From Microdochium bolleyi (lineage: Eukaryota; Ascomycota; Sordariomycetes; Xylariales; Microdochiaceae), in assembly GCA_001566295.1 (NCBI GenBank), contig KQ964272.1, forward strand, positions 62,001 to 126,000: DNA of 64,000 bases. Reading direction: 5' to 3'. Each line of letters opens with the position of its first letter. Positions within the stretch are counted from its first letter, which is position 1. Below are positions 47,928 to 58,445 of the stretch, piece after piece. The position numbers and the translations under genes were made by a program. Under the pieces are notes generated by a model. The model was given only the letters and a program-made list of their open reading frames with translations, was not told where the DNA came from and made no database searches.

Positions 47928-48435
47928 CCGACGCTTTGTCCTCCAGACGCCCACCTGTCCGCTACACGCCAACTTGACGTGTCCGCCACACTGCAAGTCC
48001 GTTCACAAGGCATTCGAATTTTGGTCATGCTCGCGCAGACATCCTGCACATAGCACGTCCCTATGGCAACTCACTACGAGTCCCATCTCTGATTCAGAGG
48101 GGGAGATGTCGACAAGAGATTGAGAGACTATATTGCGACCACAACTGGACGCAGAGTGGGACTTGACAAGTACATGCGTGAGAGCCATGACTTTGCTGCT
48201 ACATGAGTTCCCTACCCTGCTCTCCGATCCGTCCTTCAGAACAAATGCCCCTGTTTGCATACGAATATCAACCAAACCCTTGTAGTTGAAAGCACAGGAG
48301 CCTCTCCATATGCCCCAGATGGAAATATCCTATGATTCCTGCGACCAGGGCGCCTTTTCAGGAACAATGTTAGGATCTAGCGTTGTGTATTGATAGTGGC
48401 AATGGACAGGAGCTAAGGCTCACGCTTGGGGACTA

Positions 48436-49140
48436 TCACTTCCCCTGATCCATGCTGCTGTGGTCCCAGGCATCGAGTTGAGATTGCTGTCCCTCGTGGT
48501 CACCATCAATGTATATTTCCTCGCGGTACACGTGTCCCTCGTGGCCAATGTCGGCAAAGCTGGATCCAATGCCAGCCAGATAATGCTCCTGCAGCATGGA
48601 GAGGTCGCTATGGGCGTAGCAACCCAGGTCGGTGCAGGCTGCTGTATTGCACAGGTCGGCATGAGGAAAATTCGTGCTGGTGTGTGCGTTGGGCATGTGT
48701 GGATAATCAGTTTCGTAAGCTTGGTATGCGTAGTCGTCATGGGCATGGAAACCCGAGGGTGGAGAGGTTATGTTGGTGCTTGGGGGGTAGTCTGCTAGTA
48801 TGTTGGTGCAGGTACCAGCATAGAGCGACGTGGAAGGAGCTTGACCATGGATTAGACTACTCATGTGCAGACCATGCCCGTGTGTAGACGTGCAGTGGGT
48901 CGAATTGTGTGACTGAGGAGTGCCGTGCGAGGTGTTGCCAGTGAATGGACGATCGACTACACCTGTATTTGCTGCGGGTGCGGTGAAGCTCGACCCAAAC
49001 CCCTCTCGGAGTGAGGCAGGCACCTCCCGGTCAAGCGTTTCGCGCATCGCAATCGAAGGAGGGGACCATGGGTGCTGAGAGTGGCTGGGAGATCCCGGCT
49101 CACTGAAAGGCGTGGATGGCCTCATGTTGGTCGGGGCCAT
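48436..49140 (-). CDS. Hypothetical protein, His/Ser/Asp-rich
   Basis: One uninterrupted frame of 234 residues from the ATG at 49140. The N-terminus (MAPTNMRPSTPFSEPGSPSH) is Pro/Ser-rich. The middle is rich in His, Thr and Tyr (HAHDDYAYQAYETDYPHMPN), and the end is acidic (YREEIYIDGDHEGQQ). There is no signal peptide, membrane span or domain that I recognise, and much of it should be disordered. A TATATA at 49287-49292 lies about 150 bases upstream on the coding strand. The gene sits between the two groups of CCAGAATCTGG palindromes. It may be a lineage-specific gene or a fortuitous ORF. Support is length, a proper ATG and an upstream TATA only. Confidence 0.45.
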   Translation of the reverse strand: MAPTNMRPSTPFSEPGSPSHSQHPWSPPSIAMRETLDREVPASLREGFGSSFTAPAANTGVVDRPFTGNTSHGTPQSHNSTHCTSTHGHGLHMSSLIHGQAPSTSLYAGTCTNILADYPPSTNITSPPSGFHAHDDYAYQAYETDYPHMPNAHTSTNFPHADLCNTAACTDLGCYAHSDLSMLQEHYLAGIGSSFADIGHEGHVYREEIYIDGDHEGQQSQLDAWDHSSMDQGK

Positions 49141-49814
49141 AGCTGAAGGGTTGATCAGAAGATGTTGGCAACTTTTAAGGACGTTTGGAAAGATTCGGGA
49201 GGAGAGTGATCAGAGACGTGTGGTGGATGGGGTACAAGGAAGCAGACAAGCAGGGACGCACTGCAGAGAGGGACTCGGCAGTGGCATATATAGTACTGGA
49301 ACCCGACGCGGGCCATACGAACGGCTCTGTTATTTGCCAAATTCTGGGTTCGCTCGAAACAGGGATGCAGAATCTGCCCATTTCGCCTGGTGAGCACAAC
49401 GGCCGCAACGGCTGCACGAGAGGACAGGATTGGCAGGCAGACCAGCCCAGAACGGGGAAAGACGAATTAGCGGCCAGCGAGGTCCATGACCTGCATGCTT
49501 CTGTATCGAATGCCATATCAAGTCACACGCGTCCTCGACAGTATCGTTGAGCCGCAGCCCCATCAGGTCGAATTTTTGGTGAAGCTGCAGCACGGCTTGC
49601 TCAACGAGGAGGAGCATTCGACAGCCGAAGACACATGGTGGAGTGGTTCTCGGGTATTCCCATCTCCCTAAAGACAGACCTGGATCGACATCATGCCTGC
49701 TATGCGTTGGGCTGAAACCGTGCGATCAGAGATGCGAAGCAGAGCTTGAAGACGGCTGGGTGAGACAGACGCGTTGATATGTGTTGCGCAGTGGCGCCCC
49801 GGCTGTGTGCCGAA

Positions 49815-49895
49815 TGCATGACCAGAATCTGGCAGCAGAAACCAACAAGGGAGCTGGCACTTGACCCCAGTACCAGAATCTGGCGATGCATGACC
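49815..49895. repeat. Second pair of CCAGAATCTGG palindromes
   Basis: Copies at 49822-49832 and 49873-49883, each next to ATGCATG (before the first, after the second). They mirror the pair at 47.8 kb in sequence and in association with ATGCATG. Confidence 0.75.
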
Positions 49896-50375
49896 GGGCC
49901 AGGGGTGGCGCGCCACTATGGGGCCAGCGATGCGACCAGAGTCTGAACTACCCCGGACGATTGGGCGGCTCCGAGCACACCGCAGGACATGGACCGTGGC
50001 GGCAGGCATCTATCTGGACAGGGAGGCCGTCCTGCACTGCATGACACACAGACGTGCACAAGCCGGGCCGGGAGCCCAAAAGCAATGGTACGAGTCTTGG
50101 TACGAGTTTCCACAGGAGCCCGGCGTTCCTCTAGGTACACTCTCGATGCAAAGCCCTGGAGGGGTACTATACTTATGTGAAAGCATTGTAGAGGATATGT
50201 ACCAGGACTTTTACCGCAACTATTGTGCTATATGTGACACTTCTCGGCCGGGCCCCGCTATCTGGTTTTCCACCCGTCACCATATTCCGGGTCAAATGCC
50301 CTCCCCCTTCACTCGTCTCCGCGCAGTCTTCGACATTGCAGCTTCACCTTCAACCACCAACGCCATTGATCCCTC

Positions 50376-50435
50376 CAGACTTCATTCGATCACCTCAGAC
50401 TTCACTCGATCACCCCAGACTTCATTCGAAATCAC
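50376..50435. repeat. 20-bp tandem repeat, three copies, in a gene leader
   Basis: CAGACTTCATTCGATCACCT is followed by CAGACTTCACTCGATCACCC and CAGACTTCATTCGAAATCAC. The array ends 35 bases before the start codon of the Clr5/ankyrin gene, so it is probably in its 5' untranslated region. Confidence 0.85.
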
Positions 50436-50470
50436 AACACGAGCATTCGATCCGCACAGGAAGCAGCACA

Positions 50471-53400
50471 ATGGCTACCAACAGCAGTCGCATTCCAGAG
50501 TCGGAGTGGGAGCGACGCCGGCCCGAAATCACGAGGCTGTACTATGAGGAGGATTGGACTCGTGAAGCTGTGGATCAGTTCATGCGAGACACTCATAACT
50601 TTGTGGCATCGTAGGTACTCTAGGCCGTTTTTGTTCTCAACACCGTACTGAGCTAACTTATGCTACCCCATTGCAGGAAATGGCAATACGAAAAGCATTT
50701 CCAAGCCTGGAATCTAAGAAAGAACCACTCGCGAGGAACCTGGACGAAAGTGGGCAGCTTGATCCGCCAAGGCAGGCTTCCAGGCACAATCGAGTACCAT
50801 GGTCGGCCAATCGCTGTGAAGAAGGTTCAGAGGGCCACGGCGCGTTACAGGCAGACAGAAGCTGGTCAAGGTGAGCTGCAATATCCTGACCATTAGTACA
50901 ACTGGAGTTCGATCTGATTTGAGAACAGAGATGCACGAGCCATTGTCTCCTGGTTTCGTGTCGGCGACGACCCCGACTATGATCGATAATCCGATGCCTA
51001 GTGCACAGTTCTCCACAGACGATTTGACGCCATCATTGCAGGGTTCCAGATCGGTCCAGCTTCTTGATGGTAATGTCAATGTGATGGATGATGATTTGCG
51101 CAAGGGCTGACTGCAAGTGTATAGACCTCCAACCTGCTGTCCCAGAACATGAGGCCAGCTCCTCAAGCGCAGGCGCAAGCCTAGAGCACAGCTCTCTGGG
51201 CAGATCAGAACACGAAGCATTAAGCAGCGGACTCGTTTCAATGCTCTCCAATCAGCAGGCCGGAACCTCTGACTGTTTTGTTGAGAAAATCGACATTCGA
51301 GCCATTTTACCTCTGTCTGCGCTCAAAGCATCCGTGTCAACGACGATGAACTCTTCACCAATGATCAACCACGGACACATGATTCACTACACCCAGACCG
51401 ATCGAGTGAGACTGCATGTCTTGGTTTACGTCTTGTCGAACAATATGATGGATCGATTGGGGTGCCATTCTCTGCCAGCAACCTGGGAGCACTTGAGAGA
51501 CAAGTACAATGCCGACTTTCAGCAGGGGCTGCTGCAAATGCTTTCAAGCACCTCTTCGAAAGAACTGCGCCTGAAATTATTACAGGGTGCCATTGAAGCC
51601 GGAGATGCCAATGGTGTGCAACAAATGATCCGATTATGGAGAATCAAAGTGGATGATTTGGTATGCACGGGCAGAAAACTCGAAAAGTTCTCCGCCGTGG
51701 AACTAAGCGCTGGCTTGATGGAAGCCCAAGTGCTTCGAACACTTCTAGCTGAAGGCGCCGACGTCAACGTAACAGGCAACTTCACCAAGGACAACGTTGG
51801 AATACACACCGGAGGTGCCCTTTACTGGCTCATTCATTCCCAAAGAATGGTTTCAATCATGGGCCGGCTGTCCGGGAAATTTCTACCGAGGGCGGGAGAT
51901 GTCTTGCATCACCTCAAGAATGCCGGTGTGTTTTGCCCGTCAACAACCTTCCACAAGCTTTACTTCCAATCACGTACATGGCTTGACGGGTGGGCTTCGG
52001 ACTGTTGGACACCACTCAACCTCAAAACATTGCGGGACGAAACATCAGGGACAGAATTTTCCTGGATGTTCAGTCGGATAGTTTTCGCTTGCATCCAGCA
52101 TTCCGCGGATGATAGCGGATATGTTCTTGATGTTGTCAAGGCGTGTATCTCATCCGACGAAACACCAACCAACCAAAATCAATCCTCAATCAACATGAAT
52201 CAAGTCCTTGCTCTGGTCGTCTCGGAACACTCGCGCCCGGCTATTCGACATCTCGTGGCTTATGGCTGCAAGCTTGAGCAACCGGACACCAAGTGCTCGC
52301 AGTGTGAACGAACAATCGGGGTGTGCCTCCGAAGGGCACTCCAGCGCCGTCAAAAGCCTGCGCGAAACAGCGCTCGGGTGTCGCGCCATCTATGCAAACT
52401 CCTCCAACGAAGAAGGACGCGAGATGCACTGGATTTCATCGACGATACGCTTTCTCAAGACCCTAAGATGTTCTGGGAAGAAACAGAGTGTCACGAGGAC
52501 GAGTATCTCTGTTTGGGTTTGAGAGGTCAGGACAGGGTGCTTGTACGCAGACTCATCGGGTTACGTCAAGGACAGCTGAGTATTTCCTCTGACATGCTCG
52601 CAAACGCCTGGCACAAGCGCGACAGAGACATTATTGGGATGCTGTTGTCATCCGCTGTTGATGTGCAGGCGGAAGCAGGTCGTTGGGCACTGGAGACCGC
52701 GGATGTTGAACTTCTCGAGATACTCATCGAGTATCAAATCCAACCAATGGAGGCTGGGCGAAAGATGCTGCAAGCCGCTTGCAAAGATGGTGTTCGTGAG
52801 ATCATCCAGCGCTTCATCGACCTTATATCCGACAGTCCTTTCGTAAACGCAGGGGAGATCCCGCCAAACATGGAGTTTACCGATTCCATGCTCAATACCT
52901 TGTTCAAGTATGAACCAGTAGGTGGCAGGCTCGGCCATGTCAAGACTATTGGTACAGCATTGTATTCTGCTGTATCAAACGGCCTTTGCGATCTCACCCG
53001 GAGCATTCTGAAAGAGGAATTCGACATCCACCGATTATTCTGGGAGCAAATAGTCGCACTACCATTTCAGAATTATACAGCTACAGTCTCTTTGCTGGGG
53101 TGGTTGATCGACGAGTACGCCCCAGAAAGTCAAGAGGCTTTGCAGCTCCTACTGCATGAACGATGCGACCCTTCAAAGGTCGATCGCGTTGCAATGTTGA
53201 GATACAGTGCGGTCATGACGCCACTCCTTCTTGCTGTTCAACGGGGCATCCTACCAATTATTCAGACTCTCGTGCTTGAGTTCAAAGCTGACGTTAATCT
53301 CCCAGCCGGCAACGGAAGATTGCGAACCCCACTCCAACAAGCAGTAGAAGGTGGCAGACACGACATCGTCAAGTGGCTCATCGAGCACGGTGCCGACGTT

Positions 53401-53907
53401 AATGGTCAGCCGAACCAGAACCGCGGCGCCACGGCGCTACAGTTCGCCGCAATAAGAGGGGATGGTGGCATCATGGACCTTCTTATAAATAGTGGTGCTG
53501 ACCTGAACGCCCCAGCTGCGCTCCACGGGGGCAGAACTGCGCTCGAAGCTGCGGCAGAACATGGCCGTCCTGGCGCTGTGAAGCTCTTACTGGATTCTGG
53601 TATGGCAATCACCGGAAGAGGCAGAGCAGTTTACAAAAGAGCAAGGGCTCGTGCAATGAAAAACGGACATCTCGGCGTCGTAGAGCTCCTGGATAGTTAC
53701 CGGTCTACAGTTCCCCTTGAGACTGTGTGGGGTACTGATCTTGACGGCGGAGCAGAGGAGTTTTCGTCAGATACGGATGCATTGACAAGCGACGATGATG
53801 AATGCGATGCATGGGATGACCCGGAAACTTGCAGCGAAAGGGAAGCTTCGAGCGACGATGAGTGGGGACCAGAGGATGATGCTGAGGGCCCAAGTGGTGG
53901 TGAATAG
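50471..53907 (+). CDS. Clr5-domain protein with C-terminal ankyrin repeats
   Basis: Exons 50471-50610, 50677-50870, 50929-51069 and 51125-53907 (introns 66, 58 and 55 bp) encode 1085 residues. The first 90 residues form a Clr5 domain: WERRRPEITRLYYEEDWTREA, FVASKWQYEKHFQAWNLRKN. A long helical middle has degenerate repeats, and residues about 850-1020 hold clear ankyrin repeats (TPLLLAVQRG, TPLQQAVEGGRHDIVKWLIE, TALQFAAIRGDGGIMDLL, TALEAAAEHGRPGAVKLLL). The tail (about 1025-1085) is strongly acidic. This architecture is common and highly expanded in filamentous ascomycetes. Function is unknown; a regulatory or non-self-recognition role is often guessed. The third intron is weak at its donor (GTAATG), but joining it restores the frame exactly. 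Confidence 0.85.
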
Positions 53908-54627
53908 TCATAAGGTAGTGAGCTGGCGCCTCTTCCTCCCAACAGTTCTGGTGGTAGTCTAATGTCCAAAGAATTGATCCTTCTGCTTTAGACTCATTAT
54001 CTCCTTCTCAGGGACTTGTTCTATTCCAACTCTCGTGCACTCATCTAGACAGAGGTGCGGCAGAGGCTCAATATCGGAACAGTGGTTCGACTGCCGCTTC
54101 TCAGACGTCATCGTATTGACATCCTCTTCCGCCTTCTCCATAGCAGCAAGCCACGTTCCTAAGCGTGGTTCTTAACGCACTTGTTCGTGTCATTAACGAC
54201 GTATCTATCATCTTCGACAGCCGCCACGGCGGTACACCCATGTTAAATGACGTCGAGGCAAGATAGGCCGCAGTATGTGGCACAACGCTTGCATTGTAGG
54301 GTGAATCGATGGCACTCTTCTTGGACAGGCAGCCCTTTTGTTTCTTTGTTCGCTCCACCATGACGAGGCCCAGGGTATATAAGGAGCCGTTAATTTGCTC
54401 CCGTCATGGCAGCCCAGAACTTCACACCGTCCACGTGTGTGCTGCCTGACGGATTATCTGCATCCCTCAGCTAGCGTGACCCTCACTATACAAATCCGCG
54501 TCTTTGACCCCCAAACGCTGATCAACACCATCGCAAACTTGCGCCAAAGCCAACAGGTACTGTCTTCTACCAACCTCAATCGCCACCCTCCTGACCAAAT
54601 CGTTTATCACCACACAGATATCGAGAC
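53908..54627. other. Spacer with TATA box and candidate leader intron
   Basis: After the ankyrin gene comes AT-richer sequence. A TATA box at 54376 is followed by a short upstream ORF (ATG at 54404) and by a GTACTG...CACAG segment (54556-54617) that could be a leader intron for the small ORF starting at 54628. Confidence 0.4.
54376..54382 (+). promoter_or_regulatory. TATA box, gene uncertain
   Basis: TATATAA in a GC-rich setting, upstream of the candidate small gene at 54628. Suggests a transcription start near 54410. Confidence 0.4.
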
Positions 54628-54954
54628 ATGGCGATGGCCGCTAAGCAGCTCGCCGCGATTTATTCAGGGGAAGCACATGGACACTTTGATGCTGTATTGG
54701 GTCAAGGCTTTCGTGATTGTCGCGCAGGACTTCGCCGATCTTCCAGTCGTCACGGACGTCTGCCTGACAAGGGTTATACAGCTGCGCGTGGAGAAGAGCT
54801 TCATGGACGTTGCTCCGTTGCTCTGATCAACGGCACGGGTACGTCTCAGCTGTGGGATGGTTCGCTTGCTTCGATGGTGTCGGCAAACGGTCGTGATTGC
54901 CATGGCCACCAGCAACCGTCTGACCTTCTTTGGGTAATACCTGGCCCTGTTTAA
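54628..54954 (+). CDS. Candidate small hypothetical gene
   Basis: A 108-residue frame opens with MAMAAKQLAAIYSGEAHGHF directly after a plausible leader intron acceptor (CACACAG at 54611-54617), and a TATA box lies about 250 bases upstream. GTACGT at 54839 and TTTAATAG at 54951-54958 could splice it to further sequence (54959-55156 is open in another frame). The joined frame ends quickly, so the model is not settled. No recognised domain. Could be a decayed gene or a non-coding transcript. Confidence 0.25.
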   Translation: MAMAAKQLAAIYSGEAHGHFDAVLGQGFRDCRAGLRRSSSRHGRLPDKGYTAARGEELHGRCSVALINGTGTSQLWDGSLASMVSANGRDCHGHQQPSDLLWVIPGPV

Positions 54955-55583
54955 TAGAATGTCGTATCACAAGTTGTCTGCCGGGGATCGTGGTACCATG
55001 CTCCAGGTTCATCTACAACTCAATGTAGTTGATAGCCCCGACTATCAAGATGATTATTCTTTTGACAAATCTCATCCAACAGATATCAATGTGTCAGTGA
55101 CGGGTTGCCAAGGCGACGATCAAAACGTGACAGACTACTCGCCTACCAGCTCGTAGTCCACGAGCGTCTGGAAAAGGATTCTGATGAAATCCATTATTAC
55201 TTGAGCCGATAGTCTTCAACGTTGACTTGTAGTACTATAATTCCAGTCACACTGCCGTGAGTAGGTTCTAGAATATCAAACTGTTTCGTTTAATCCGTTG
55301 TGGAAGTTGTCTGGGGCACAAGTAAATCCTCAATGGTTTGTTTTCCCGGCAGAAATTTGCACCAGAGTGTTTGAAGTCCCTTCCTGATCCCGTGATGACT
55401 CAAGAGGTCTCTGGTGACTCAATGAAAATGTGGTGTTGCAACAGCCATCATGCCTTAAAGGCCTTGAGGCCGGTCCAGAGGCGGACACTGATTACGGACA
55501 GGAGCACGTCAAAATCAAAAACATTCCTCCGAATGATTACACCCGCCTCAACTCTTCCTGGAGAGTGCCCTAGGCACTCAACG
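54955..55583. other. Spacer upstream of the SET gene
   Basis: An open frame continuous with the SET gene reaches back to 55338, but its content is not protein-like and I regard most of it as leader. The small frame 54959-55156 is unassigned. Confidence 0.4.
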
Positions 55584-56904
55584 ATGGTCCCTCAGCTGCC
55601 TCCCACTGCTACCATGCCCACCCCTCCTTCGACCACGCGGCCCCAGTTCGCTGGTGACACGATGACCTTTCAACAACATTCAAACTTGCATGAGCGTCCA
55701 TCGCGTTCGCACAACAGCCACAGCGAGGACTCTTTAAATTCAAGTTCATGTTCGTCCGAGCCCACCATGGCACAACAATGGCCGAACGCACTGCATTACG
55801 GTCCATCTAAGGGCAAAGGTCGCGGCTTCTTTGCAACGGCAGACATCCCTATCGGCAGTGTCGTGCTCGCAGAAGTCCCAGCAATCACCCTGGAAACCAA
55901 GACACCAAGGGGCTCTGACCCCGTCGACATCAGAACGCCTCTTGTGACACAGTTTCAATCAATCATGTCTCAGTGGCACACCCTCCCACCATATCGCAAG
56001 GACCAACTCGCTCGCATCGACATCGCGTACATGGCGCCGGCCGTCCTGCGAACCACGCAAAGCTTCATGGAACACTACCTTGGCTGCCCGGCGGCCGAGA
56101 TGTGCACCGTCCCACATGTGGAAGCTCAATTGAGTGCGACCCCTATCCTCGCCTTCTTCAACAACGCATTCGAGTTCCGCACAGAAGACCGAACCCGCCA
56201 CCTCGGTCTTTACCCCTTCCTCGCCCGCATGAACCACTCCTGCGAGCCGAACCTCATCTACGAGTTCGACAAACAGGGCAAGATGTACTGCGTCACGGCC
56301 CGCGACATCGAAAAGGGCGAGGAGTTCTTCATCTCGTACCTGGACACCTCCGACACCGTCACACAGCGAGAGCGCAAGCTCTTCGACAAGTGGACATTCA
56401 CGTGCACCTGTCGGCGCTGCCAGTTTGGCGACCAGCTTCCCGCTCTCGTCGACGTCATCCCTAGCATCGGCTCTTACTCCAAGTTCACCGAATCCGACCA
56501 TGGCGTCGCGGAGACCTTCAATGTCGAACTTCCGGAGCTATGGCGCTGGATCCAGCTTCAGTGGCTTCGCATGCGTGCAGCTCGTGACAGGCAGCCCGTT
56601 GCCCAGCTTTACCACCTGTACGTTCTGAGTTTTAGCCTGTGCCTTTGGCCGTGGGGAGCTACTGACCGCCGCTCTCATCTGTCCTAGGTTCCGCGAGCTG
56701 GCTCACGCCCTGTACAAGATTGGAGAAACATTGCAGCACCCCGTCTACCTTGACCAGGCAGCCAAGTGCTGGGCCAACGCCGCCCGTCTCGCGAGGCAGC
56801 ATTACACTGGCTACCCTGTTTTCGCGGATGCGTGCTTCCTCCGAGCTACGGAGATCAAGAAGATGACGGAGTTCATGAAGTGGTTCGGAGCACCGCACGC
56901 ATAG
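55584..56904 (+). CDS. SET-domain lysine methyltransferase-like protein (SMYD-type)
   Basis: Exons 55584-56617 and 56688-56904, with a 70-bp intron, give 416 residues. In-frame ATGs also occur upstream at 55395 and beyond, so the start is uncertain. The SET fold begins GKGRGFFATADIPIGSVVLAE (77-97). The SAM and pseudoknot motifs are RMNHSCEPN (215-223) and EEFFISYLD (246-254), followed by a zinc-binding post-SET CTCRRC (274-279). There is no MYND finger, which is usual for fungal SMYD-like proteins. After the splice a helical tail (FRELAHALYKIGETL, ARQHYTGYP) resembles the TPR-like C-terminus of SMYD enzymes. Targets in fungi are mostly unknown and may be histone or non-histone. A truncated paralogue follows at 57.7 kb. 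Confidence 0.85.
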
Positions 56905-57739
56905 GATTGCCACATCACACGACGCACCAGGGGTGCGGCACCGGGTCCAGGGCCTTTGCCAAGCAATAACTGCCATCTTTCTCTGAATCGATCAGTTTGG
57001 TGTTTTTTCACCGTACAGATGTCGCGTCTATGATAGTTGAGCGACAATACCAGGGATAGGAAGAGGAGACAGAATGATGTACCATCGTTTCCACCATAAA
57101 GTCGCAGGCAGATTCCCCGTCTGTCTTGGAACTTTTGACAAAATTGAGGTCTTTTCGTAAACTTCATTCAACCACTGTTGCGAAGGAACCACCAGGATCC
57201 TCTTCGGTGGAAAGCCAGGAAGCTTTGAAGATCGCAATCAAGCCCGAGAAGCTTGCGGAAATAGTAGTGTCCGAAGAAATTTAGTCATATGTTCATCAGG
57301 GGAAAATGAAAACCTTTCGCATAGAAAGAGTTGCAATTCCCAGATTCCTGTTGAGATATCGCCGTGGTGTAGCATGAGCTTCACAAGTATCATGTTAGCA
57401 CCCGTTTGGCTTCATCATGTTGTGATGCCTAGCAAGCGCGTCTCAGGCATTCACTCGCTAAAGCCGCCAGTCTCGTGTTTGTTGGTTCAGTCGTCGCCAA
57501 GGCTGCATCGTGGGTAGCCGATTGTTGCCCAGACCTCAGCCTGCACCTAGGCTTTCTTCACACACAGAAGGGTGATGCTTTGTGTTCTTCCTCTCTTTTA
57601 TTCTCTCTCTCACTGTGCCATTAGGCAACTTTCCCACAACGCCACCATCCGCAATTGCACTATCAGCACTCTGTCCACCAGGGAGTGAAGCGCAACTTTG
57701 CTTTGCCACCACCCATCAACATACTCAGGCACAACAGCA
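56905..57739. other. Spacer between SET gene and its truncated paralogue
   Basis: No supported ORF. The C/T-rich stretch near 57580-57620 looks like the former promoter or leader of the paralogue. Confidence 0.5.
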
Positions 57740-58130
57740 ATGGCTACTCTAGCTCCTGTAGGCTTCCAAGTTCGCTCTTCACCGGGCAAGGGAAGAGGCG
57801 CCTTCGCCACGTCTGACCTGTCGACGGGAAGCCTCGTGCTGATGGAAATCAAGACCATCGACATCGTCACCAGGCCTCCCTTGTCAAGACTCTCCTGAAG
57901 GACATTCCTCCGCAGTTCCAGATGAATGCAATTCTGAACCACCGGGGGACGCTCCCCATGCATTTGCAGGACCAGCTCTCCGACCTGCAAATCGCAGCAG
58001 ACTCACAGGCCACTCACGAGCACTTCGACCTCTTCAACAAGCACTTCCCAATCCCCGCGTCCACAGTCGCCGCAGACTCCAAGACGCACACCCGCAACCG
58101 CGCTCTTCCAATCTTGCTCTTCTATGGTTA
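57740..58130 (+). pseudogene. Truncated SET-domain paralogue
   Basis: From the ATG at 57740 the frame encodes MATLAPVGFQVRSSPGKGRG and AFATSDLSTGSLVLMEI, clearly related to the intact SET gene upstream (SKGKGRGFFATADIPIGSVVL). It stops at 57896, but a neighbouring frame continues from about 57865 with SLVKTLLKDIPPQFQ, QDQLSDLQIA and ALPILLFYG. These line up with the intact protein as far as ATPILAFFN. The NHSCxPN and ISY catalytic motifs that should follow are missing, because sequence from 58130 belongs to an unrelated gene fragment on the other strand. One frameshift plus loss of the C-terminal half make it a relic. Confidence 0.75.
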
Positions 58131-58445
58131 CTGATAATATGCCAGCCGAGACTGAAAGAACTCGTCCTTGTTCTGGGCAAGCTCAAGAAACTTGGATCCA
58201 GAGCCATACCCGGCAGGCCATTGATCAGGTTTGGTAATGACACCAAGCGTTCGCTTTCCCATGGGGTCAAACTTCCGTACTTGCTGCAAGATGGATTGAT
58301 TGGCTGCATCGTTTGTTGCGGAAATGACGGCCAAGCAGATCGTCCGCGGTTGCTTGATGTACCGATCGGTGATTTCTGTCGCCATGACAACATCATCTTC
58401 GGTAACCCCTTTCGAGAGGGCCAGATGAAGTAGAGCAGTGAGCAT
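58120..58445 (-). pseudogene. Dynamin-type GTPase fragment
   Basis: On the minus strand from about 58445 the translation gives SKGVTEDDV, EITDRYIKQPRTICLAVISA, TNDAANQSILQQV, DPMGKRTLGVITKPDQ (the G4 motif TKPD) and KFLELAQNKDEFF. A single extra T in TTCTTT (near 58158) shifts the frame, after which SLGWHIISN continues. This is the central GTPase domain of a fungal dynamin-like protein. The G3 DxxG site is altered and a convincing P-loop was not found upstream, although 58700-58760 weakly recalls one. The fragment ends at about 58130, where the truncated SET paralogue on the plus strand begins. Non-functional relic. Confidence 0.75.

Larger units (their letters stand above)
46565..48435. other. 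Structured non-coding spacer
   Basis: No supported gene. Its right half contains an inverted-repeat hairpin with CCAAT boxes (47578-47665), two CCAGAATCTGG palindromes and a 14-bp tandem repeat, each listed separately. Confidence 0.5.
49141..50470. other. Spacer and leader of the Clr5/ankyrin gene
   Basis: Contains a TATA-like element at 49287, two further CCAGAATCTGG palindromes and, near the right end, a 20-bp tandem repeat. A 209-codon ORF (49918-50547) overlaps the start of the next gene in another frame and is not supported. Confidence 0.5.

Noticed and set aside
49918..50547. 209-codon plus-strand ORF upstream of the Clr5 gene
   Set aside because: Overlaps the tandem-repeat leader and the Clr5 first exon in another frame. 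The Clr5 frame has domain support.
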